Assembly: GCF_018588885.1 (NCBI RefSeq)
Contig: NZ_JAFFIW010000031.1
Location: forward strand, 1-64,000
From: Mesorhizobium sp. dw_380
GTDB taxonomy: Bacteria > Pseudomonadota > Alphaproteobacteria > Rhizobiales > Rhizobiaceae
DNA: 64,000 nt
Direction: 5' to 3'
Part shown: one piece after another, positions 33,660 through 41,535 of the stretch
Numbering within the stretch: the first letter of the stretch is position 1
How the letters are laid out: each line of letters starts with the position of its first letter
Notes under the pieces: model-generated
Told to the model about the DNA's origin: nothing
Database searches by the model: none
What the model saw: only the letters and a program-made list of their open reading frames with translations
Made by a program: the position numbers and the translations under genes

Positions 33660-35270
33660 TTACTCAGCCGCTTCCTGCATGCGGGGCGCGGCACCCAGCA
33701 CGACGGCATCGACATGGCTTTCGAATTTCTCGAAATTGACGGCGAACATGCCGACCAGCCTTGCCGCTTGCCGGTCATACGCAGCCTTGTCGGCCCAGGT
33801 CGAGCGCGGATCGAGAATGGCGCTGTCGACGCTGGGCACGGCCACCGGCACCTCGAAGCCGAAATTGGCGTCGGTGCGGAATTCGCCTGCCTTCAGCGAG
33901 CCGTCGAGTGCGGCGGCAAGCAAAGCGCGCGTCGCCTTGATCGGCATGCGCTTGCCGGTGCCGTAGGCGCCGCCGGTCCAGCCGGTGTTGACCAGCCAGC
34001 AATCGGCGCCATGACGGGCGATGAGCTCGCGCAGCAGATTGCCGTATTCCGAGGGGTGGCGCGGCATGAACGGCGCGCCGAAGCAGGTCGAGAAAGTCGC
34101 TTCGGGCTCGGTGACACCCTTTTCGGTTCCGGCCACCTTGGCGGTGTAGCCGGACAGGAAATGATACATCGCCTGCGCCGGCGTCAGCCGCGCGATCGGC
34201 GGCATCACGCCGAACGCGTCGGCGGTCAGCATGATGATGTTCTTCGGGTGATTGGCGCGCCCGGTCTTCGAGGCATTGGGGATGAAGTCGAGCGGGTAGG
34301 CGCAGCGCGTGTTTTCTGTCAGCCGCCCGTCATTGAAATCCGGCACGCCATCGGCGTCGAGCACGACATTTTCCAGCACCGTGCCGAAGCGCTGCGTGGT
34401 GGCAAAAATCTCCGGCTCGGCTTCGGCCGACAGCTTGATGGTCTTGGCGTAGCAGCCGCCTTCGAAGTTGAAGATGCCGTGCGGACCCCAGCCATGCTCG
34501 TCGTCGCCTATCAGCGTGCGCGAAGGATCGGCCGACAGCGTCGTCTTGCCGGTCCCCGACAAGCCGAAGAAGATGGCGGCGTCGCCGGCCGGCCCTTCAT
34601 TGGCCGAGCAATGCATCGGCATCACGCCCTTCTCCGGCAGCAGGTAGTTGAGCATGGTGAACACCGACTTCTTCATCTCGCCGGCATAGGAGGTGCCGCC
34701 GATCAGCACGACCTTGCGGGTGAGGTCGACGGCGATCACCGTTTCGGTGCGGCTGCCGTGACGAGCGGGATCGGCGCGGAAGGACGGCAGGTCGATGATC
34801 GTCATCTCAGGCACGAACTGCTCGAGTTCGGCATTGTCGGGACGGATGAGCAGGTTGCGGATGAACAGCGAGTGCCAGGCGAATTCCGTGATCACCCTGG
34901 TGGGCAATTTCAGCTCCGCATCGGCGCCGCCGACCAGATCCTGCACGTAAAGATCCTTGTCCGCCGCATGGGCGCGGAAATCGGCGAGCAGCGTGTCGAA
35001 CTGGGCCGGCGAAATCGCCTTGTTGTTGTCCCACCAGACTTCAGGCTCGGTGGCATCGTCGCGGACGACGAACTTGTCCTTGGGCGAACGGCCTGTGTGC
35101 TGGCCGGTCTCGGCGACCAGCGCGCCATGCGCGGTCAGGCGGGCCTCATTGCGCCGGATCGATTCCTCGTAAAGGGCGGCCGCACCGAAATTGTAGCGTA
35201 CCACGCCGGTGGTTTTCAGGCCGATCCGATCGATCGCGCAAGCAGGATTGCGTTTGCCGACTTCCGACAT
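33660..35270 (-). CDS. pckA: Phosphoenolpyruvate carboxykinase (ATP)
   Basis: The first committed enzyme of gluconeogenesis in rhizobia, converting oxaloacetate and ATP to phosphoenolpyruvate. The protein is 536 residues. The kinase P-loop GLSGTGKT lies at about 236-243 with Lys242, followed by GDDEHGW (metal binding). TGQHTGRSPKDKF at about 55-67 is the oxaloacetate-binding region. Although the frame is open to 35372, ATG 35270 has a GAAGGGA site and starts the conserved region. It is divergent from chvI, an arrangement conserved in rhizobia and Brucella. Confidence 0.97.
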   Translation of the reverse strand: MSEVGKRNPACAIDRIGLKTTGVVRYNFGAAALYEESIRRNEARLTAHGALVAETGQHTGRSPKDKFVVRDDATEPEVWWDNNKAISPAQFDTLLADFRAHAADKDLYVQDLVGGADAELKLPTRVITEFAWHSLFIRNLLIRPDNAELEQFVPEMTIIDLPSFRADPARHGSRTETVIAVDLTRKVVLIGGTSYAGEMKKSVFTMLNYLLPEKGVMPMHCSANEGPAGDAAIFFGLSGTGKTTLSADPSRTLIGDDEHGWGPHGIFNFEGGCYAKTIKLSAEAEPEIFATTQRFGTVLENVVLDADGVPDFNDGRLTENTRCAYPLDFIPNASKTGRANHPKNIIMLTADAFGVMPPIARLTPAQAMYHFLSGYTAKVAGTEKGVTEPEATFSTCFGAPFMPRHPSEYGNLLRELIARHGADCWLVNTGWTGGAYGTGKRMPIKATRALLAAALDGSLKAGEFRTDANFGFEVPVAVPSVDSAILDPRSTWADKAAYDRQAARLVGMFAVNFEKFESHVDAVVLGAAPRMQEAAE

Positions 35271-35595
35271 TGGTGTCCCTTCTTCGATTTGCCGCATCTT
35301 TGCCGGCGCATTCCGGCACGCCCGCACCGCAGGCCCAAGATGGTCAGAAACAGAAAAGCCGAATGATATCAAATCATTAATCGATTTAAAAATTTTGAAA
35401 GTTGTTTAAATCGTTTATATGTGCAAAAAGTTCTGTGGTTGCCCAAAGGATTGGCAGCGTTCGATCGTCCAATCCGTTTAGAGGTGCAATTGTGACCGCC
35501 GGCACGCCGCCCGTGACAGCGGACAAGGCCTATGCCACATTTTGTACCTAATTTGTCCTGCAAAAGCCCCTTCTCTACCAAAGAAGGGACAGCTC
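35271..35595. promoter_or_regulatory. pckA-chvI divergent promoter region
   Basis: This 325-base region contains no gene. Its centre (about 35361-35420) is strikingly A/T-rich and includes TTAATCGATTTAA at about 35378-35390, a near-palindrome that could bind a LacI-type regulator such as PckR (low confidence). AAGGGA ahead of 35596 is the chvI ribosome-binding site. Confidence 0.5.
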
Positions 35596-36315
35596 ATGAG
35601 GGAGCCGCTTGAAATGGCAACAATCGCGCTTGTCGATGACGACCGCAACATTCTGACGTCGGTGTCGATCGCTCTCGAGTCCGAGGGATATCGCGTCGAG
35701 ACCTACACGGATGGTGCGTCCGCGCTGGAAGGCCTGGCGGCGCGCCCGCCGAATCTTGCCATCCTCGACATCAAGATGCCGCGCATGGACGGCATGGAGC
35801 TTCTGCGCCGGATGCGTCAGAAGTCCGACCTGCCGGTGATCTTCCTGACCTCCAAGGACGACGAGATCGACGAGCTTTTCGGCCTCAAAATGGGCGCCGA
35901 CGATTTCATCCGCAAACCGTTCTCGCAGCGCCTGCTGGTCGAGCGGGTGCGCGCCGTGCTGCGCCGTGCCAGTGCCCGCGAGGCTGCGGCAAAGGCGCCC
36001 AGCCAGCAGGCCCGCTCGCTCGAGCGCGGCCAGCTCGTCATGGACCAGGAACGCCACACCTGCACCTGGAAGGGCGAACCGGTGACGCTCACCGTCACCG
36101 AATTCCTGATCCTGCATTCGCTGGCGCAGCGCCCAGGCGTCGTAAAAAGCCGTGATGCGCTGATGGATTCGGCTTATGATGAACAGGTCTATGTCGATGA
36201 CCGCACGATCGACAGCCACATCAAGCGGCTGCGCAAGAAGTTCAAGGCTGTCGACGACGACTTCGAGATGATCGAAACCCTTTACGGAGTCGGATACCGG
36301 TTTCGCGAAGCGTGA
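35596..36315 (+). CDS. chvI: Response regulator ChvI
   Basis: An OmpR-type regulator of about 239 residues that controls envelope, exopolysaccharide and host-interaction genes. The receiver domain has the acidic pocket DDD at the start, the phospho-acceptor in LAILDIKMPRMDG and a conserved Lys in KPFSQ. The winged-helix DNA-binding domain covers about residues 135-235 (LTVTEFLILHSLAQRPG, RTIDSHIKRLRKKF). ATG 35596 has the stronger ribosome-binding site. Alignment with Sinorhizobium ChvI would favour ATG 35614 (MATIALVDDD). Its partner ChvG is the next gene. Confidence 0.95.
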   Translation: MREPLEMATIALVDDDRNILTSVSIALESEGYRVETYTDGASALEGLAARPPNLAILDIKMPRMDGMELLRRMRQKSDLPVIFLTSKDDEIDELFGLKMGADDFIRKPFSQRLLVERVRAVLRRASAREAAAKAPSQQARSLERGQLVMDQERHTCTWKGEPVTLTVTEFLILHSLAQRPGVVKSRDALMDSAYDEQVYVDDRTIDSHIKRLRKKFKAVDDDFEMIETLYGVGYRFREA

Positions 36316-36463
36316 ATAGGCATTAGGCTGTAGGGAATAGTCGGTAGTCAGTTTTGAATGGTGCGGGCGGCCACTCATGCATCGACGCGCTCTCAGCCAG
36401 CCATTCTCTATTCTCTACTGCCTACTCACTACTCACTAATTACTAAGCAGGGACTGCTATTCG
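36316..36463. repeat. Degenerate simple repeat between chvI and chvG
   Basis: The right part (36405-36450) is built of CTACT/CTCACTA-like units. The left part (36325-36350) has the opposite-strand version (GTAGGGAATAGTCGGTAGTCAG). Together they form an imperfect long inverted repeat of simple sequence, unlike the GC-rich surroundings. The chvG ribosome-binding site is poor. Confidence 0.5.
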
Positions 36464-38248
36464 ATGGCAGTGGAAGCACAGCGAAGCAGGCCGACGGGCG
36501 CCGCCAGGCGGCCGTCGCGCATCATGCCGTCCTTCGTTTCGAAAATCACGGTACCGATGCGCCGCTTCCTCGGCCATCACATCTTTTCCAGCCTGACGCG
36601 GCGCATTCTGTTCCTCAACCTTGCCGGCCTGGCTGTCCTGGTCACCGGCATTCTCTATCTCAACACCTTCCGCGACGGGCTGATCGATGCCCGCGTCGAA
36701 AGCCTGATGACGCAGGGCGAGATCATCGCTGGGGCGATCGCGGCATCGGCGACCGTCGAGACCGATTCGATCAGCATCGACCCGGAAAAGCTGCTGGAGC
36801 TGCAGGCCGGAGAGAGCCTGGGGCCTGGTTCGGACCAGCTCGACAATCTGGATTTTCCGATCAATCCCGAACGTGTCGCGCCGGTGCTGCGGCGGCTGAT
36901 CTCGCCGACGCGGACGCGGGCCCGCATCTATGACCGCGACGCCAATTTGCTGCTCGATTCGCGCCATCTCTATTCGCGCGGCCAGATCCTGCGCTACGAC
37001 CTGCCGCCGGTCGAGGAAGAGGAGCCCGACCTCGTCGAGCGCATCCAGAAGTTCATCTTCGACTTCTTCCGCAACACCGACCTGCCCGTCTATCACGAAC
37101 AGCCGGGCGGCAATGGTGCCACCTACCCGGAAGTGGTCAAGGCGCTGACCGGCAGCCCGTCGACCATCGTGCGCGTCTCGGAACAGGGCGAGCAGATCGT
37201 TTCAGTGGCGGTGCCGATCCAGCGCTTCCGCGCCGTTCTCGGCGTGCTGATGCTGTCGACCGAAGGCGGCGACATCGACAAGATCGTCGCCGCCGAACGC
37301 AAGGCGATCCTGCGCGTCTTCGGCATCGCCGCACTGGTCACCGCCATCCTGTCGATGCTTTTGGCCTCCACCATCGCCAACCCGCTGCGTCGGCTGTCGG
37401 CCGCGGCGGTGCGGGTCAGGCGCGGTGTCAAAAGCCGAGAGGAAATCCCAGACTTCTCCGACCGGCAGGACGAGATCGGCAATTTGTCGATCGCGGTGCG
37501 CGACATGACCAACGCGCTCTACGCCCGCATCGAGGCGATCGAAAGCTTCGCCGCCGATGTGTCGCATGAGTTGAAGAACCCGCTGACCTCGCTGCGCAGC
37601 GCGGTGGAAACCTTGCCGCTGGCCAAGAACGACAATTCGCGCAGCCGGCTGATGGAGATCATCCAGCACGACGTCAGACGGCTGGACCGCCTCATCACCG
37701 ACATTTCCGACGCCTCCCGCCTCGACGCCGAACTGGCGCGCGAAGATGCGGGAACGGTCGACCTGAAGAAATTCGTCACCGATCTGGTCGCCGTTTCGCG
37801 TGAAGCCACGCGCAACAAGAAGGCGGTCGAGATCGAGCTCAAGGTCGCCAAGCTGCCGCAGGGCGTCAAAGGCTATTTCGTCGTCGGCCACGATCTGCGC
37901 ATCGGTCAGGTCATCACCAATTTGATCGAAAACGCCCGCTCCTTCGTTCCCGAAGACCACGGCCACATCAGCCTGTCGCTGGCACGCGCCGGCAAGTTCA
38001 ACATCCTCACCATCGACGACAATGGTCCCGGCATCCGGGCCGACAACATCGACCGCATCTTCGAGCGCTTCTACACCGACCGGCCGGCAGGCGAGGCGTT
38101 CGGCCAGAACTCGGGCCTTGGCCTGTCGATATCGCGGCAGATCGTCGAGGCCCATGGCGGTACGCTGACCGCCGAAAACATCCCCGGCACCAAGCCCGGC
38201 GAGATCAAGGGCGCGCGCTTCGTCGTGACGCTGCCGGCAGAAGCATGA
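36464..38248 (+). CDS. chvG: Sensor histidine kinase ChvG
   Basis: Inner-membrane kinase of about 594 residues (ExoS/BvrS). It has an N-terminal cytoplasmic tail, a first membrane helix (LTRRILFLNLAGLAVLVTGI), a periplasmic sensor domain to about residue 280, a second helix (IAALVTAILSMLLASTIA) and a HAMP region. The kinase core carries the phospho-acceptor His368 in SHELKNPLTS, an N box in NLIENARS and a G box in DDNGPGI. Met24 (MPSFVSK) is an alternative start. Its last codon overlaps the first copy of a triple repeat. It acts on ChvI in response to acidic or host-like conditions and is known to be inhibited by ExoR in Sinorhizobium. Confidence 0.95.
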   Translation: MAVEAQRSRPTGAARRPSRIMPSFVSKITVPMRRFLGHHIFSSLTRRILFLNLAGLAVLVTGILYLNTFRDGLIDARVESLMTQGEIIAGAIAASATVETDSISIDPEKLLELQAGESLGPGSDQLDNLDFPINPERVAPVLRRLISPTRTRARIYDRDANLLLDSRHLYSRGQILRYDLPPVEEEEPDLVERIQKFIFDFFRNTDLPVYHEQPGGNGATYPEVVKALTGSPSTIVRVSEQGEQIVSVAVPIQRFRAVLGVLMLSTEGGDIDKIVAAERKAILRVFGIAALVTAILSMLLASTIANPLRRLSAAAVRVRRGVKSREEIPDFSDRQDEIGNLSIAVRDMTNALYARIEAIESFAADVSHELKNPLTSLRSAVETLPLAKNDNSRSRLMEIIQHDVRRLDRLITDISDASRLDAELAREDAGTVDLKKFVTDLVAVSREATRNKKAVEIELKVAKLPQGVKGYFVVGHDLRIGQVITNLIENARSFVPEDHGHISLSLARAGKFNILTIDDNGPGIRADNIDRIFERFYTDRPAGEAFGQNSGLGLSISRQIVEAHGGTLTAENIPGTKPGEIKGARFVVTLPAEA

Positions 38249-38413
38249 TCCCGAAAAGTGAGACCCGGTTTTCGGATAAGATCATGCTTCATCCAAAAGG
38301 CATGATCCCGAAAAGTGGGACCCGGTTTTCGGATAAGATCACGCTTCATCCAAAAGGCATGATCCCGAAAAGTGGGAACCGGTTTTCGGACAAGATCATG
38401 CTTCATCCAAAAA
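38243..38413. repeat. Three tandem copies of a 57-base structured repeat
   Basis: The units run 38243-38299, 38300-38356 and 38357-38413, with a few substitutions and the beginning of a fourth. Each unit contains CCGAAAA...TTTTCGG and, across the unit junctions, ATCATGC...GCATGAT, so each can fold into two hairpins. The chvG stop codon TGA lies in the first GCATGATCC. A related single element is at 61686-61729. Confidence 0.92.
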
Positions 38414-38430
38414 CATGATCGGGCAAGATT

Positions 38431-38892
38431 GTGCCTGACCCAATTGCGCAGCCTGAAAACATTCACGGAACCGGAATCCTGATCGGCGAGCGCGGCGTCC
38501 TTATCACCGGGGCGTCCGGCGCCGGCAAGACAACGCTGGCGCTGACGCTGCTGGACCATTGCCGCGCGCGCGGGCTGTTCTCGCGGCTGATCGGCGACGA
38601 CAGGCTGCTTGCCGCGGCCCGCGCCGGGCGGCTGGTCTGTCGCGTGCCAGCGACTATCGCCGGCCTCGCCGAAGTGCCCGGGTTCATGCCGCGCCCCCTG
38701 CCGTTCGAACCGGCCTGCGTCGTCGACCTGCATATACGCCTTTTGCCGGCTGGCGAAGTCGCACGCTTCCAGGAGGACGCCAGCGACGAGATCGCCGGCT
38801 GCGTGGTGCCGCGTATCGACCTTGCCGAGCGTAACGCCGCCACGGCCCTGCCCGCCGTGATGGCGCGGCTGTCGATCGCGCCTTTTCTATGA
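38431..38892 (+). CDS. hprK: HPr kinase/phosphorylase, short alphaproteobacterial form
   Basis: A 153-residue protein holding only the catalytic domain of HprK. The Walker A motif GASGAGKT is at about 28-35 and the HprK-type DLHIRLLPAGEV stretch follows. The N-terminal domain of Gram-positive enzymes is absent. It starts at GTG 38431, shortly after the triple repeat. It phosphorylates a serine on HPr and connects metabolism with the regulatory PTS encoded just downstream. Confidence 0.92.
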   Translation: MPDPIAQPENIHGTGILIGERGVLITGASGAGKTTLALTLLDHCRARGLFSRLIGDDRLLAAARAGRLVCRVPATIAGLAEVPGFMPRPLPFEPACVVDLHIRLLPAGEVARFQEDASDEIAGCVVPRIDLAERNAATALPAVMARLSIAPFL

Positions 38893-38951
38893 TTGGCTCC
38901 GGATTTTTTGCTGCAATGCGTCAAAATGGCGTGGGCTGGCGCAATTTTGGG

Positions 38952-38978
38952 CTTGTCAACGGGCCGCGCGTCGACAAG
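38952..38978. other. Inverted repeat between hprK and the EIIA gene
   Basis: CTTGTCAACG and CGTCGACAAG are inverted repeats with one mismatch and a seven-base spacer. It may be a weak terminator or a regulator site ahead of the EIIA gene at 39057. Confidence 0.4.
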
Positions 38979-39056
38979 ATAGCGCTCCCGCCGCCTGGAA
39001 TGGCTGGCGAGCATAATATGCGCCTGTGAAGCGGCCATGACGGGAGCCACCAAAGA

Positions 39057-39458
39057 ATGATCGGACTCGTGCTTGTAACGCACGGTCAACTGGCCACCGA
39101 GTTCCGACATGCCGTCGAACATGTCGTCGGGCCACAAGACAATTTCGAAACCGTGGCGATCGGTGCCGACGACGATATGGAACAGCGTCGCCGCGACATC
39201 GTCGACGCCGTGGCCCGCGTCGATACCGGGGCGGGCGTCATCGTGCTGACTGACATGTTCGGTGGCACGCCGTCCAACCTCGCCATCTCGGTGATGGAGT
39301 CCGGCCGCACCGAAGTGATCGCCGGCATGAACCTGCCGATGCTGATCAAGCTGTCCTCTATACGCAAAGGCGACAACATGACGGCCGCGCTCGACGAGGC
39401 GCAGGCCGCCGGCCGCAAATACATCAATGTCGCCAGCCAGCTTCTGAGCAGCAAATGA
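39057..39458 (+). CDS. Regulatory PTS EIIA component (mannose type)
   Basis: A 133-residue EIIA(Man)-like protein with the phospho-accepting histidine in LVTHGQLATEF near residue 9 and the DMFGGTPSN motif at about 65-73. No EIIB or EIIC partner is encoded nearby, so it is thought to have a regulatory and not a transport role. The stop overlaps the HPr start (ATGA). Confidence 0.93.
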   Translation: MIGLVLVTHGQLATEFRHAVEHVVGPQDNFETVAIGADDDMEQRRRDIVDAVARVDTGAGVIVLTDMFGGTPSNLAISVMESGRTEVIAGMNLPMLIKLSSIRKGDNMTAALDEAQAAGRKYINVASQLLSSK

Positions 39459-39754
39459 GCATGGTGTCGTCGGAAAAGGAGGACCAGATCGTCCGGGAGT
39501 TTCCGATCGTCAACCAGCGCGGCCTGCATGCACGCGCTTCGGCCAAATTCGTCCAGCTCGCCAGCGGTTTCGACGCCTCGGTCCATGTCGAGAAGGACGG
39601 CGTCAAGGTCGGCGGCACGTCGATCATGGGCCTGATGATGCTTGCGGCCAGTCCGGGCTACTCGATCCGCGTCATCGCCAGCGGGCCGGAAGCGCTTGAG
39701 GTCATGGACGCGCTGGAGCAGCTTGTCGCCTCCCGCTTCGGCGAGGAATGCTGA
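39455..39754 (+). CDS. HPr phosphocarrier protein
   Basis: A 99-residue HPr with the EI-phosphorylated histidine in NQRGLHARASAKF (about residue 24) and a Ser in GTSIMGLMML, the HprK target position. ATG 39455 overlaps the EIIA stop. ATG 39461 is possible too. With HprK and EIIA it forms the regulatory PTS. Enzyme I is not in the window. Confidence 0.94.
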   Translation: MSMVSSEKEDQIVREFPIVNQRGLHARASAKFVQLASGFDASVHVEKDGVKVGGTSIMGLMMLAASPGYSIRVIASGPEALEVMDALEQLVASRFGEEC

Positions 39755-39794
39755 TCCCGTACCACCGCCAAGCACGCCCGAGAGACATGCAGGG

Positions 39795-39810
39795 ATAAAG
39801 ATTTCTTTAT
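39795..39810. promoter_or_regulatory. Candidate SAH/SAM-responsive operator before ahcY
   Basis: ATAAAGATTTCTTTAT is a 16-base palindrome with a single mismatched pair, inside a longer GGGAT..ATCCC frame. It lies about 125 bases upstream of ahcY. It resembles sites I recall for ArsR-type SamR/SahR regulators of methionine-cycle genes in alphaproteobacteria; that recollection was not verified. Confidence 0.55.
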
Positions 39811-39935
39811 ATCCCATTGTCGTCCCAGCCCCGATCTGCTAGTCAGGCCGGCAATTCGCGCCCTTCGACGCGCCTCCCGGCGCGGGCGCATCCGCAACCA
39901 ATTCGCAAGCATAACAATTCGCACGGAGCACTGCC

Positions 39936-41336
39936 ATGACGGGTACCAAGGATTATGTGGTCGCCGACATCTCGCTTGCCGGCTGGGGCCGCAAGGAACT
40001 CGATATCGCCGAAACCGAAATGCCGGGCCTGATGGCCTGCCGCGAGGAGTTCGGTGCCAGGAAGCCGCTGAAGGGCGCGCGCATCACCGGCTCGCTGCAC
40101 ATGACCATCCAGACCGCGGTGCTGATCGAGACGCTGAAGACGCTCGGCGCCGACATACGCTGGGCGTCCTGCAACATCTTCTCGACCCAGGACCATGCCG
40201 CCGCGGCCATCGCCGAGGCCGGCATTCCGGTCTTCGCCGTCAAGGGCGAGAGCCTCGAACAATACTGGGACTACACCGACCGGATCTTCCAGTGGGCCGA
40301 TGGCGGCCTCTCCAACATGATCCTCGATGATGGCGGCGACGCCACCATGTACATCCTGATCGGCGCCCGCGCCGAAGCCGGCGAGGACGTGCTGTCCAAT
40401 CCGCAGAGCGAGGAAGAGGAATATTTCTACGCCCAGGTCAAGAAGCGGCTGAAGGCTTCGCCCGGCTTCTTCACCAAGCAGAAGGAAGCCATCCGCGGCG
40501 TCACCGAGGAGACAACCACCGGCGTCAACCGGCTCTACCAGCTGCAGAAGAAGGGCCTGCTGCCCTTCCCCGCCATCAACGTCAACGACTCGGTCACCAA
40601 GTCGAAATTCGACAACAAGTATGGCTGCAAGGAATCGCTGGTCGACGGCATCCGTCGCGGCACCGACACAATGATGGCCGGCAAGGTCGCGGTCGTCTGC
40701 GGTTATGGCGACGTCGGCAAGGGTTCGTCGGCCTCGCTCAAGGGCGCCGGCGCCCGCGTCAAGGTCACCGAGGTCGACCCGATCTGCGCCCTGCAGGCGG
40801 CAATGGACGGCTTTGAAGTCGTCACGCTTGAAGATGCGGCTCCGACCGCCGACATCGTCATCACCACCACCGGCAACAAGGACGTCGTCACCCTCGACCA
40901 TATGCGGTCGATGAAGGACATGGTGATCGTCGGCAATATCGGCCACTTCGACAACGAGATCCAGGTGGCGTCGCTGCGCAATTTGAATTGGACCAACGTC
41001 AAGCCGCAGGTCGACATGATCACCTTCCCGGATGGCAAGCGGATGATCCTCTTGTCGGAAGGCCGCCTGCTCAATCTCGGCAACGCGACCGGCCATCCGA
41101 GCTTCGTCATGTCGGCGTCCTTCACCAACCAGGTGCTGGCCCAGATCGAGCTGTTCACCAAGGGCGAGCAGTATCAGAACCAGGTCTATGTCCTGCCCAA
41201 GCATCTCGACGAAAAGGTCGCGCGCCTGCACCTCGACAAGCTGGGTGCCCGCCTGACCGAATTGTCGGGTGAGCAGGCCGCCTATATCGGCGTCACGCCG
41301 CAGGGTCCGTTCAAGCCGGAACACTACCGCTATTAA
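39936..41336 (+). CDS. ahcY: Adenosylhomocysteinase
   Basis: A 466-residue NAD-dependent enzyme that splits S-adenosylhomocysteine into adenosine and homocysteine, relieving inhibition of methyltransferases. The NAD-binding GYGDVGKGS motif is at about 248-256, with substrate motifs SCNIFSTQDHAAAA, ETTTGV and the C-terminal DKLGARLTELSGEQAAYIG and HYRY. ATG 39936 follows GGAG. A strong terminator follows the stop. Confidence 0.98.
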   Translation: MTGTKDYVVADISLAGWGRKELDIAETEMPGLMACREEFGARKPLKGARITGSLHMTIQTAVLIETLKTLGADIRWASCNIFSTQDHAAAAIAEAGIPVFAVKGESLEQYWDYTDRIFQWADGGLSNMILDDGGDATMYILIGARAEAGEDVLSNPQSEEEEYFYAQVKKRLKASPGFFTKQKEAIRGVTEETTTGVNRLYQLQKKGLLPFPAINVNDSVTKSKFDNKYGCKESLVDGIRRGTDTMMAGKVAVVCGYGDVGKGSSASLKGAGARVKVTEVDPICALQAAMDGFEVVTLEDAAPTADIVITTTGNKDVVTLDHMRSMKDMVIVGNIGHFDNEIQVASLRNLNWTNVKPQVDMITFPDGKRMILLSEGRLLNLGNATGHPSFVMSASFTNQVLAQIELFTKGEQYQNQVYVLPKHLDEKVARLHLDKLGARLTELSGEQAAYIGVTPQGPFKPEHYRY

Positions 41337-41366
41337 CCAAAGCTAAAATTACTACCAGATATTGAC

Positions 41367-41401
41367 GCCGGGCGATTGACTTTTCGCCCGGCTTTATTTT
41401 T
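41367..41401 (+). terminator. Rho-independent terminator of ahcY
   Basis: The GCCGGGCG stem at 41367-41374 pairs with CGCCCGGC at 41385-41392 and is followed by TTTATTTTT. Confidence 0.93.
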
Positions 41402-41535
41402 GCGCGCGATCAGCCTTCACGGCGATTCGGCGAGGGTTTATTGTCAGGTGATTCGCGACGCTTCCGGCCCGAGAGGGGATCAGAGAGGTGCGTTTCAGGG
41501 CGGTCTTGCATTCAGGCGGCGGAGAGGACCAAGAC

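Noticed and set aside
33156..35366. 736-codon plus-strand frame
   Set aside because: Antisense to arfB and pckA, both well supported.
38243..38413. CRISPR array
   Set aside because: Three contiguous 57-base units without unique spacers and no cas genes nearby.
39755..39935. SAH riboswitch before ahcY
   Set aside because: The leader lacks the conserved SAH riboswitch core. Only a DNA palindrome suitable for a protein regulator was found.
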